Origin: Planctomycetota bacterium | GTDB lineage: Bacteria > Planctomycetota > UBA1135 > UBA2386 | NCBI GenBank assembly: GCA_023433825.1 | Contig: JAEYTU010000187.1 | Coordinates: forward strand, 1-5,517 | Reading direction: 5' to 3' | Length of the DNA: 5,517 nt | Part shown: positions 1-5,517 of the stretch, piece by piece | Layout of the letters: each line of letters begins with the position of its first letter | How positions within the stretch are numbered: position 1 is the stretch's first letter | Program-made: the position numbers and the translations under genes | Notes under the pieces: generated by a model | Told to the model about the DNA's origin: nothing | The model's database searches: none | The model's input: the letters and a program-made list of their open reading frames with translations, nothing else

Positions 1-1652
1 ACGGCCGCGTCGTCGTCGCCGACCTTCGGCCGAAGCCGAAGCAGAAGCTCGGCCTCGAAGTGGCTGCGCTCGGCTACGAAGCGAAGGAGATCCGCAGCGT
101 GCCGGTTCCGACCGAAGGCGTGCTCGATCTCGGCACGATCGAACTGACGCCCGCACCGACGGTCCGCGTCGTCGTCGTGTCGGACATCGACGGCCGTCCC
201 GTGGTCGGTGCGTCGGTAAGCCTGCGCAAGGATGGCGACGCGGCGGACGCGACGATGCTCGGCATGGCGGTGCCGCCGACGGACCCTGCGGCTGCCTCGC
301 GCCACGGCCGAACCGACGTCAACGGTGCATGTTCCGTCAACGCGATCGTCGGCCGGGACGTGCAGGTCGTCGTCGTTCATCCACGCCACGCGCGATATCT
401 CAGCACCGCGTTCCGGGTCGAACCGGGTGTTCCGAGTCGGCACGAGGTGCGGCTGATCGTCGGCGGCACGGTCGAGGTCGACGTCGTCGACGCGGACGGC
501 AAGCCGATCGCGATGGCCAACGTCGCCTACGGCGGCCGGGACGGCGCGTTCGGACAGGCGAAGACCGACACGGATGGACGCGCGCGGTTCGAGCGGCTGG
601 TGCCCGGCGACTACCGATTCCGACTGGTCACCGGACCGGGCGGGGTGTTCGGCGAGATGCAGATGGCGCTTCAGCGATCGAACGACGACGACCGCGGTGC
701 GGCCGAGGACGGTGCAACGCGCGTCACGGTCGCGAACGGCGAGACGAAGTCGATCAAGTTGACGAAGGCGTCGACGGCGACGTTGATCGGGATCGTCCGC
801 GAGAACGGCGTCCCGCTCAGCGGTGCGCGGATCGCGTTCGTCGAAGGCGACGGCAAGGACGAGCAAGGCCGCGCACGCGCCATGCAGGAGGCGATGGGCG
901 AAGCCTTTGAGATGTTCGGCGGCGGCGCGCAACGCAACGCTCGCAGCGGCGAGGACGGCGCCTACCGGATCGCGGAGTTGCCGACAGGCGCGCACCGGCT
1001 GCGCGTGACGCACCGTCAGCGGGCGATGGCGACGACCGTCGACGTCACGCTGCACGTCGGCGAACGCACGTTCGACATCGACCTCGACACGGCGATCGTC
1101 CGCGGCACGGTGCGCGACCCCGACGGCAAGCCGATCGAACGCGCGACGGTGCGCGCGCGGCGTGCGCCGACTGGGAACGAAGACGCCGGCGCGGCCGCAG
1201 CCGAGCAGGCGATGGCGATGATTCCCGGCCTGTCGCCGAGCGGTGACGGCGCGACGGTCCGGACCGACACCGAGGGCAACTACGAACTGCGCGGCGTCGA
1301 GCCCGGCGTTCCGCTGGTCGTGCACGCCACGGCGCGCAACTTCGCCGGAGCCTCGAGCAAGTCCGTCGTCGTCGACCGCAGCGGCACGACGACCGGCGTC
1401 GACGTCACGATGCTCGCGGCCGGCAAGCTGAAGGTCACCGTCGCGAACCCGACGCCGTTCCTGAGCGTCATTGCGAGGTTCGACGACGAGAGCGCCGGAG
1501 TCGCGCCGGTCATGCGGATGCTGCAGAACGGCACCGCGACGATCGACGGACTACGACCCGGCCGGTGGAGCGTCGTCGTCTCCGGAAGTGCGGACAACGA
1601 GCCGCGCACGGTCGAGATCGTGAAGGGCGAGACCGTGACGCTGACGTACTGA
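1..1652 (+). CDS. Multi-domain carboxypeptidase-regulatory-like (beta-sandwich) protein, 5' end missing
   Basis: The reading frame is open from base 3 to the TGA at 1650-1652, giving 549 visible residues. The GTG at 60 lies inside a domain, so the gene begins left of the window. I see the tail of one domain (residues 1-48) and about five more: roughly 51-153, 154-253, 258-363, 364-471 and 474-549. They share the signature of CarboxypepD_reg/Cna_B-like folds: a strand, then DxDGxPIxxAxV, then a [TS]DxxGxY strand, then a LxPGxYxxxV turn. Clear examples are DADGKPIAMANV with TDTDGRARF, and DPDGKPIERATV with TDTEGNYEL. No catalytic motif or membrane segment is visible in this part. Such repeats normally form stalk or adhesion regions of exported proteins; location outside the cytoplasm is inferred because the N-terminus is not seen. 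Short Met-containing inserts recur in the domains (see findings). Domain family is fairly sure; the overall function is unknown. Confidence 0.85.
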   Translation, partial: GRVVVADLRPKPKQKLGLEVAALGYEAKEIRSVPVPTEGVLDLGTIELTPAPTVRVVVVSDIDGRPVVGASVSLRKDGDAADATMLGMAVPPTDPAAASRHGRTDVNGACSVNAIVGRDVQVVVVHPRHARYLSTAFRVEPGVPSRHEVRLIVGGTVEVDVVDADGKPIAMANVAYGGRDGAFGQAKTDTDGRARFERLVPGDYRFRLVTGPGGVFGEMQMALQRSNDDDRGAAEDGATRVTVANGETKSIKLTKASTATLIGIVRENGVPLSGARIAFVEGDGKDEQGRARAMQEAMGEAFEMFGGGAQRNARSGEDGAYRIAELPTGAHRLRVTHRQRAMATTVDVTLHVGERTFDIDLDTAIVRGTVRDPDGKPIERATVRARRAPTGNEDAGAAAAEQAMAMIPGLSPSGDGATVRTDTEGNYELRGVEPGVPLVVHATARNFAGASSKSVVVDRSGTTTGVDVTMLAAGKLKVTVANPTPFLSVIARFDDESAGVAPVMRMLQNGTATIDGLRPGRWSVVVSGSADNEPRTVEIVKGETVTLTY

Positions 1653-1653
1653 G

Positions 1654-1681
1654 GAGCTTCCGCCGGCGGCGCCGCGAGCTC
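1654..1681 (+). terminator. Possible hairpin after the beta-sandwich gene
   Basis: Just after the TGA at 1650-1652, GAGCT (1654-1658) can pair with AGCTC (1677-1681), and an inner CGCC (1661-1664) can pair with GGCG (1668-1671) around a 3-base loop. No T-run follows, so this is not a classical intrinsic terminator. GC-rich genomes give chance pairings easily. It could partly separate transcription of the two plus-strand genes. Confidence 0.25.
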
Positions 1682-1692
1682 TCCGCGAGGAG

Positions 1693-1698
1693 TACTGT
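1693..1698 (+). promoter_or_regulatory. Candidate -10 element (TACTGT) for leaderless start of the beta-helix gene
   Basis: TACTGT matches the TANNNT form of a -10 box and ends 7 bases before the ATG at 1706. Transcription from it would begin at or next to the start codon, giving a leaderless message. No convincing -35 hexamer is seen 16-19 bases upstream. A GAGGAG (1687-1692) could instead act as a ribosome binding site, but its 13-base gap to the ATG is longer than usual. The two readings are alternatives. Confidence 0.35.
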
Positions 1699-1705
1699 CG
1701 ATGGC

Positions 1706-2911
1706 ATGGAACGACTCGTCGCTGTCGCTGCGTTGCTTCTCGCGGGTCCCGCCGTTGCGCAAACGGTCTGGATCGTTCCCCCACCTCTGCTGCAGCCGGC
1801 GATCGACGCGGCGAGTCCGGGCGACATCCTCGTGCTCAACGGTGCGACCTACGAACCATTCACGCTGCGGAAAGGGCTGACGATTCGCGGCAACGGGTCG
1901 CACATCGACCGCATGTTCTTGACGAACCGCACGACTTACGTGTCGGTTCCCGCCGGACAGATCGCGCATTTCGAGAGGGTGTCGTGGACCACTGGATACA
2001 GCCCGTACGGCAACGTCGGTACGGACGTCAGTGTGCAACCGGGTGGTGGTCTCGTCCGCTTCGAACAGTGTCAGTTCGCCTTCAGCGGGTCTGGTTCCGC
2101 GGTGTCGATCAACGGAGCGGACGTCACGGTCGTCCGCAGCAGCATCCGAGGCTTCGCGACGCGTACCGCGACGAGCGAGGGCTTGTCGGTGTCGAACAGC
2201 CGGCTGACGTTGCGCGACTGCACGGTCGAGGGTGCCAACTACGTCTACTACCCAAACCCAGGACCAGGGTTCTACCCAGCACTGCCAGCGATCCGCCTGT
2301 GGCCGAACTCGACGCTGCACGTCGAACGGACGACGTTGAAGGGCGGCGACTACGTCGGCGGCAGCCCGATTCCCGGCAATGCCAGCGAAGCACTGCGCGT
2401 CCAGGCGTCGAGCGCGTGGCTCTCCGACTGCACGCTGACCGGCGGTTCGTCGAACGGCGGCACCGGCGGCACGGCACTCGTCAACACCGGAACGACGCCG
2501 GTGGCACTTCGCCAGACGCAGCTGATCGGCGGAACGGGATCGCCGAGTGGCGGCGCGAGTTCGGGGCTCGTCGATTGGAACGCTCCGCTCGTCCGACTCG
2601 CGCTGCTCTCGCCGTGGACCCGCGGCGCGACGTCGACGCTGGTCCTCGCCGGCGACGCGAACACGCCGTTCGCGCTGTGGGTCGCGACGGACGCGAGCGC
2701 GACGACGCATTCGCTGTGCGTCGAGCCGCTGTACTTGGTGACCGGCGTGCCGATCCTCGGCGGGATGCTCGACGCCAGCGGCGGCGCGTCGATCCCGATC
2801 GCCGTGCCGGCGGACGCGTCGCTCGAACACGCGACGGTCTGGCTCCAGGCCGTCAGCGGAATGCAGTTGCCGCTGCGGGCGACGACGATCGCCGGCGGTG
2901 TCGTGCGCTGA
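1706..2911 (+). CDS. Secreted right-handed beta-helix protein
   Basis: This 401-residue protein begins with a short basic/hydrophobic signal peptide, MERLVAVAALLLAGPAVA, with likely cleavage before Q19. Residues 28-62 (LLQPAIDAASPGDILVL, then FTLRKGLTIRGNG) are the typical entry of pectin-lyase-like/DUF1565 parallel beta-helices. Rungs follow with the pattern L-x-[LV]-R/E-x-[CT]-x-[LVI]-x-G: RFEQCQFAF, TVVRSSIRG, TLRDCTVEG, HVERTTLKG, WLSDCTLTG and ALRQTQLIG. Residues about 302-397 (LLSPWTRGAT to LPLRATTI) form a separate beta-rich C-terminal domain of the type I associate with exported planctomycete proteins. I see no cluster of catalytic Asp or Arg typical of pectate lyases, so an enzymatic role is not supported; surface binding or a structural role is more likely. 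The ATG at 1706 is chosen because it gives the signal peptide. The stop sits inside a hairpin shared with the convergent gene. Confidence 0.85.
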   Translation: MERLVAVAALLLAGPAVAQTVWIVPPPLLQPAIDAASPGDILVLNGATYEPFTLRKGLTIRGNGSHIDRMFLTNRTTYVSVPAGQIAHFERVSWTTGYSPYGNVGTDVSVQPGGGLVRFEQCQFAFSGSGSAVSINGADVTVVRSSIRGFATRTATSEGLSVSNSRLTLRDCTVEGANYVYYPNPGPGFYPALPAIRLWPNSTLHVERTTLKGGDYVGGSPIPGNASEALRVQASSAWLSDCTLTGGSSNGGTGGTALVNTGTTPVALRQTQLIGGTGSPSGGASSGLVDWNAPLVRLALLSPWTRGATSTLVLAGDANTPFALWVATDASATTHSLCVEPLYLVTGVPILGGMLDASGGASIPIAVPADASLEHATVWLQAVSGMQLPLRATTIAGGVVR

Positions 2912-2934
2912 CGCGCGACGCCGCTCAGCGCACG
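2902..2934. terminator. Bidirectional hairpin terminator spanning both convergent stop codons
   Basis: CGTGCGCTGA (2902-2911) and TCAGCGCACG (2925-2934) are a perfect 10-bp inverted repeat around a 13-base spacer. The TGA of the beta-helix gene is the loop-side end of the left arm, and the TGA of the minus-strand coiled-coil gene is the loop-side end of the right arm. The transcript of either strand could form the same stem. There is no T-run, as is common for terminators in GC-rich genomes, so the termination role is inferred from position and symmetry. Confidence 0.6.
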
Positions 2935-4031
2935 CGTTCGATCGTCACCGGCACGACCCGCTGCAGCTCGGCGCGCAGGTCGAGCGCGCGCTTCGAAACG
3001 GCGGCGAGTTCGAGGTCGAGCGCTTGCAGTTCGCGGCGCGCGCGTTCGCGCTGGAGCGCCAGCTCGCGTTGCACGCGCACGCGTTCCTCGTGCGCAGCCA
3101 CGCGACGCTCCAGGAAGTCGCGGCGAACGCGAAGACGCTGCAACGCGATCGAAGTGGTCCGTGCCTGCACCTCGAGGTCGGCGATCTGGCGGGTGCGGCG
3201 CTCGGCGGCGGCTCGCTCGAAATGCAGTTCCTGCTGCAACGGACGGATTCTCGCGTCGAGCTCCGCCGTTTCGGACGGTGGCTTGCCGGCGTCTCTGAGT
3301 TGCTGCTTCGCGTGGTTCGCCGCGTTCAGCTCGCGAAGGAGGTCCTGCTCGCGCTCGTAGCCGCGGAACGCTGCCTGCGTGGCCTCCGACATCAGCCTCT
3401 GCACGAACTCCTGTGCCGCCGCCTCGGTCTCGACATCGATCGCGACCGACTCACGCTGCGTGATCAACTCCGCGAGCAACCCTTCGGCATGAGCCAACTC
3501 ACCGTCGCTCGACGCGGCGCTTGCACCCTCGATCTCCCGCGCGCGCGCGCGGAGTTGCTGCTGATGCTGCGAGACTTCGGCCAGTTGCGCTTCGAGTCGC
3601 TCGCGGTCCGGCGCCGCGATCCACGTCTCGACGCGTCGGAGCATTCGCTCGGCCACGAGGTCGAGGAGCGCCGTCGTCTCGGAGTCGGTCAGTGCCGAAC
3701 TCGCCACGTAGTCGAGATGGACCCAGACGACGACGTCGAATCCGCCGCGGATCGCCGGGGTCACTGGATCGCCGCGGGACTTGTCGAAGAAGACGCGACC
3801 CTGCGTCAGCTCGAAGTCCCCGCGCGACTTGCGAAACGCGGCCTCGACCTCGGCGCGGAACTCTCGACTCTGCGCCGCCTGCGTGATCGCCTGAAGCGTC
3901 GGGGCACCACTCGGTGAGCGAACGATGAGCCCGCACGCCGCGTCGCCGAAGTGCCGCTCCGGCTCCTGCGCCCCAACCGACGCCACCAGCACCGCCGCCA
4001 TCGCCCACCGGCTCGACATCGAACTCACCAT
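2925..4031 (-). CDS. Exported coiled-coil protein of the sigma-factor operon
   Basis: The 368-residue protein has an N-terminal signal peptide (hydrophobic stretch about 9-21, likely cut after VGA before Q22), a compact mixed region at about 25-140, and a long helical, charged coiled-coil region at about 141-358 broken by PP at 251-252. There is no other membrane segment, so it is probably periplasmic or surface-bound. The region 45-150, including FDVVVWVHLDYVASS followed by TALLDLVAERM, loosely resembles the alpha/beta part of Wzz/GumC-type chain-length regulators, which also continue into coiled coils, but the flanking membrane segments of that family are absent; this likeness is weak. It is the last gene of the operon. 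The ATG at 4031 shares its A with the upstream TGA (TGATG); an in-frame GTG at 4034 is the alternative. The sequence KSRGD occurs twice (68-72 and 84-88). Function is unknown. Confidence 0.8.
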   Translation of the reverse strand: MVSSMSSRWAMAAVLVASVGAQEPERHFGDAACGLIVRSPSGAPTLQAITQAAQSREFRAEVEAAFRKSRGDFELTQGRVFFDKSRGDPVTPAIRGGFDVVVWVHLDYVASSALTDSETTALLDLVAERMLRRVETWIAAPDRERLEAQLAEVSQHQQQLRARAREIEGASAASSDGELAHAEGLLAELITQRESVAIDVETEAAAQEFVQRLMSEATQAAFRGYEREQDLLRELNAANHAKQQLRDAGKPPSETAELDARIRPLQQELHFERAAAERRTRQIADLEVQARTTSIALQRLRVRRDFLERRVAAHEERVRVQRELALQRERARRELQALDLELAAVSKRALDLRAELQRVVPVTIERVR

Positions 4032-4507
4032 CACCGCACCTCCACGTTCGCCAACACCGCACTCCCGGCCTTCGTCGCCGGATGCAATTCACCGATCGCC
4101 GCGCGCTGGCGTGCCGCCGCGACCGGATCGAACTCGGCGAGAACGGCGGCGAACTTCACGCCGACGAACGCCGCCCGTTCCTGCGCGAGCGCGACCCCGA
4201 GCGGGACGCCCGCGCGACTCGATTCCCGTTCCGCGGCGATCCGCGCCAACAAGGCGTCGCTCGACGCGAGCACGGCCTCGACGCGCCGCGCGAGCGCCCG
4301 CGCCTCCGCATCGCCACGCCACGACGACGCTGCGACGACGAGGCACGCACAAGCGAGCACACCGAACGTCACGACGATCCCGTCGCGCAGCCGTCGTCGC
4401 GCGACGCGCGCCAGCAGCCCGTCGACCGAGAGCGCCACGCCGGGCGCCGGCGGCGTCGCCGCGTCGGCCGCGACGAGCCGGTGCACGAGATCGCGTGCGT
4501 CGTTCAT
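4031..4507 (-). CDS. Single-pass membrane protein, candidate anti-sigma factor
   Basis: The 158-residue protein has a short N-terminal part (1-42, Arg-rich near the membrane: ARVARRRLRDG), one membrane segment at about 43-61 (GIVVTFGVLACACLVVAAS) and an Ala-rich helical C-terminal part (65-158). The basic side before the membrane segment predicts an N-in, C-out topology. Its ATG overlaps the sigma gene's stop as ATGA (4504-4507), so the two are likely made together. Position after an ECF sigma factor and this topology fit an anti-sigma factor. Against it, the N-terminal part is only about 42 residues and lacks the HxxxCxxC zinc motif of classical ASD domains; its only cysteines are in the membrane segment. 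It could instead be a sensor or an accessory part of the same envelope unit. No known family is recognised from the sequence alone. Confidence 0.75.
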   Translation of the reverse strand: MNDARDLVHRLVAADAATPPAPGVALSVDGLLARVARRRLRDGIVVTFGVLACACLVVAASSWRGDAEARALARRVEAVLASSDALLARIAAERESSRAGVPLGVALAQERAAFVGVKFAAVLAEFDPVAAARQRAAIGELHPATKAGSAVLANVEVR

Positions 4508-5097
4508 CGCTCGTCCCCACGGCCGAGCGCCGCCCGCAGCTTCGTGCGCGCCCGTGACAGCCGCGCGTCGACGGCGGCACGCCGCAGCCCGAGCAACCGC
4601 GCGACGTCCTCGACCGGACGCGCCTCCAGGTACCGCAGCACGAGGACCTCGCGGTCGCGATGCGGCAGCCCGGCCATCGCGGCGCGCACGGCGCGAACTT
4701 CGTCCGCCTGTTCGACCGGACACGCGGCTTCCGGCGCCGGCGACGCATCCGGCTCCGCCGCCGCCCGCCCACCGAACCACCGCACGCGGACGGCGCGCCA
4801 CCGCGCATGACTCTGGACCTTTCGAACGGCGATCCGGTGCAACCACGTCGCGAACGTCGCGTCGCCGCGGAACGTCCGCCGGTACCGCCATGCCGCGAGG
4901 AACACGTCCTGCACGACGTCGTCGACATCGCGCGCCGACGCCCAGCCGAGCAGGCGGTGGACGAGCCGGCGGATTCGCGGCTCGTGGGCGAGCAGCGCCT
5001 CGGGCGACGCGAGCGGTGCGACGGCCGGCACGGCGTCGGCGCCGGACTCCGGATCGGACTCGCAGGCGGCCACCAGGTGTTCGAGCGTCACCGACAC
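4504..5097 (-). CDS. ECF-type RNA polymerase sigma factor (sigma-70 family)
   Basis: This 197-residue protein directs RNA polymerase to a small set of promoters. Region 2 lies at about 33-99, with DVDDVVQDVFLAAWRY (core binding) and FRGDATFATWLHRIAVRKV (-10 recognition). Region 4 lies at about 140-192, with LPHRDREVLVLRYLEARPV and the helix-turn-helix VARLLGLRRAAVDARLSRAR. An Ala/Pro-rich linker joins them, and there is no region 1 or 3, as expected for ECF factors. The start is uncertain: GTG at 5097 is chosen (5091 is next) because upstream in-frame codons back to GTG 5169 and 5205 use many A/T-ending codons (about 8 of 23 between 5169 and 5097), unlike the gene body. No clear ribosome binding site is seen. 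It is the first gene of a three-gene operon; the next gene overlaps it by four bases. The group within ECF factors cannot be named here. Confidence 0.92.
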   Translation of the reverse strand: MSVTLEHLVAACESDPESGADAVPAVAPLASPEALLAHEPRIRRLVHRLLGWASARDVDDVVQDVFLAAWRYRRTFRGDATFATWLHRIAVRKVQSHARWRAVRVRWFGGRAAAEPDASPAPEAACPVEQADEVRAVRAAMAGLPHRDREVLVLRYLEARPVEDVARLLGLRRAAVDARLSRARTKLRAALGRGDER

Positions 5098-5176
5098 GGC
5101 GCGGTTGGACGCACGACGGTCGCCGTTCTGACGTCCATGCCGCAACGAACTGCGAAACGCACCCGACACCCGCCGG

Positions 5177-5182
5177 ACGCTA
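5177..5182 (-). promoter_or_regulatory. Candidate -10 element (TAGCGT) for the sigma operon
   Basis: On the minus strand TAGCGT fits TANNNT. A weak -35-like TGGCAG lies 16 bases upstream (5204-5199). Transcription would start near 5170, leaving a leader of about 73 bases before the GTG at 5097, or giving a leaderless message if the GTG at 5169 is the real start. It shares its TA step with the plus-strand candidate. Confidence 0.25.
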
Positions 5183-5186
5183 CCTT
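5181..5186 (+). promoter_or_regulatory. Candidate -10 element (TACCTT) for the ABC transporter gene
   Basis: TACCTT fits TANNNT and ends 9 bases before the ATG at 5196, so the message would have no leader or one of only a few bases. This agrees with the lack of any Shine-Dalgarno sequence upstream of the ATG. No good -35 hexamer is visible at 16-19 bases upstream. Confidence 0.35.
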
Positions 5187-5195
5187 CCCGCACCG

Positions 5196-5517
5196 ATGCT
5201 GCCACCGCCGAACCCCGACGCCACCGCCGAGCCGGCGGCGCCCCCGCCCCAAGTCGTCGCGTCGGTCGCCGGGCTCGGCAAGACGTTCGGAACGTTCGTC
5301 GCCGTCACCGACCTGACGCTCGCGATCGGCCGCGGCGAGATCCTCGCACTGCTCGGTCCGAACGGCGCCGGCAAGACGACGACGATCCGGATGCTGATGG
5401 GGATCCTCGCGCCGACGACCGGGAACGCGTCGGTCCTCGGGCTCGACTGCTTCACAGCGCGCGAGCAGGTCATGCGCCACGTCGGCTACCTGCCCGACGA
5501 GCCGGTCTTCTACGACC
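5196..5517 (+). CDS. ABC transporter ATP-binding protein (ABC-2/CcmA type), 3' end missing
   Basis: The frame is open from the ATG at 5196 to the window end, giving 107 residues. After a Pro/Ala-rich leader (1-20) comes the ABC ATPase fold: an A-loop aromatic at F31 (LGKTFG), the strand DLTLAIGRGEILALLG, and a perfect Walker A, GPNGAGKT (54-61, with K60 and T61 for ATP and magnesium). TTTIRMLMGILAPTTG follows, as in DrrA/CcmA/NatA-type exporters. The Q-loop region reads GYLPDEPVFYD; the usual glutamine is replaced by Asp101, a change I recognise (as Asp or Glu) in this subfamily. The signature motif, Walker B and H-loop lie beyond the window. It would supply energy to an ABC-2 membrane permease, probably encoded downstream. 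Substrate is unknown. It is divergent from the sigma operon, separated by 98 bases from the chosen sigma start. Confidence 0.93.
   Translation, partial: MLPPPNPDATAEPAAPPPQVVASVAGLGKTFGTFVAVTDLTLAIGRGEILALLGPNGAGKTTTIRMLMGILAPTTGNASVLGLDCFTAREQVMRHVGYLPDEPVFYD

Noticed and set aside
1701..1889. ATG at 1701 with well-spaced GAGGAG, giving a short out-of-frame peptide
   Set aside because: The peptide is Arg/Ser-rich without features and overlaps the signal-peptide-bearing start of the beta-helix protein. I keep it only as a possible competing start.
1280..2830. 516-codon open frame on the minus strand across the two plus-strand genes
   Set aside because: It lies opposite well-supported genes, is dominated by Arg/Ala with no domain pattern, and spans two unrelated genes and their gap. 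Long antisense frames are common in GC-rich DNA.
1706..2911. Reading the beta-helix protein as a pectate or polysaccharide lyase
   Set aside because: The fold pattern is shared by many non-enzymes, and I see no catalytic residue cluster. The short helix and the C-terminal domain fit a structural or binding exported protein better.
2898..3917. 339-codon open frame on the plus strand opposite the coiled-coil gene
   Set aside because: Its sequence mirrors the heptad codons of the minus-strand gene. The minus-strand frame has a signal peptide, overlaps neatly with its operon neighbour and shows coherent structure.
4508..4891. N-terminal extension of the 158-residue membrane protein into the sigma gene
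   Set aside because: The extension is low-complexity Arg/Gly/Ala sequence out of frame with the sigma factor. The ATG at 4507 forms a classic ATGA overlap and starts a normal-looking protein.
4660..5316. 218-codon open frame on the plus strand across the sigma gene and divergent gap
   Set aside because: It is a shadow of the sigma factor, Arg/Pro-rich, and runs into the true ABC gene in another frame.
1..5517. Search for tRNA, rRNA, CRISPR, insertion sequence ends, attachment sites or riboswitches
   Set aside because: I found no cloverleaf, spaced direct repeats, transposase or terminal inverted repeats. Gaps between genes are 53, 13 and about 98 bases, too short for most such elements.

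Overview
The window is GC-rich bacterial DNA (strong G/C preference at third codon positions). It carries six protein-coding genes, two of them cut by the window edges, and no RNA genes, CRISPR arrays or mobile elements that I can see. The protein families point to a member of the Planctomycetota: an exported multi-domain protein of carboxypeptidase-regulatory-like folds, a secreted right-handed beta-helix protein with a C-terminal domain of the kind I associate with planctomycete exported proteins, and an ECF sigma factor operon. This taxonomic placement is an inference from protein style, not from a marker gene.

Layout from left to right. Bases 1-1652 (+): the 3' part of a gene for a long string of small beta-sandwich domains. 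Bases 1706-2911 (+): a secreted beta-helix protein. These two plus-strand genes are separated by 53 bases that hold a possible hairpin and a candidate leaderless promoter. Bases 2925-5097 (-): a tightly packed three-gene operon, transcribed leftwards in the order ECF sigma factor (4504-5097), small single-pass membrane protein (4031-4507) and exported coiled-coil protein (2925-4031). The junctions are an ATGA overlap and a TGATG overlap, so the three are probably translationally coupled. Bases 5196-5517 (+): the 5' part of an ABC-2-type ABC transporter ATPase, divergent from the sigma operon.

The sigma operon looks like a signalling unit that reads the cell envelope. The sigma factor would be cytoplasmic. 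The membrane protein has the position and topology of an anti-sigma factor but lacks the usual zinc-binding motif. The coiled-coil protein would act outside the inner membrane. This three-part reading is inference.

Two DNA-level features stand out. The convergent genes at 2911/2925 end inside the two arms of one perfect 10-bp inverted repeat, so each stop codon sits at the loop side of its arm, which suggests a shared bidirectional terminator. The divergent gap at 5098-5195 contains two TANNNT hexamers that share the same TA step on opposite strands, and the plus-strand one lies only 9 bases upstream of the ABC gene's ATG. A TANNNT also lies 7 bases before the beta-helix gene's ATG. Together these suggest leaderless or near-leaderless transcription.
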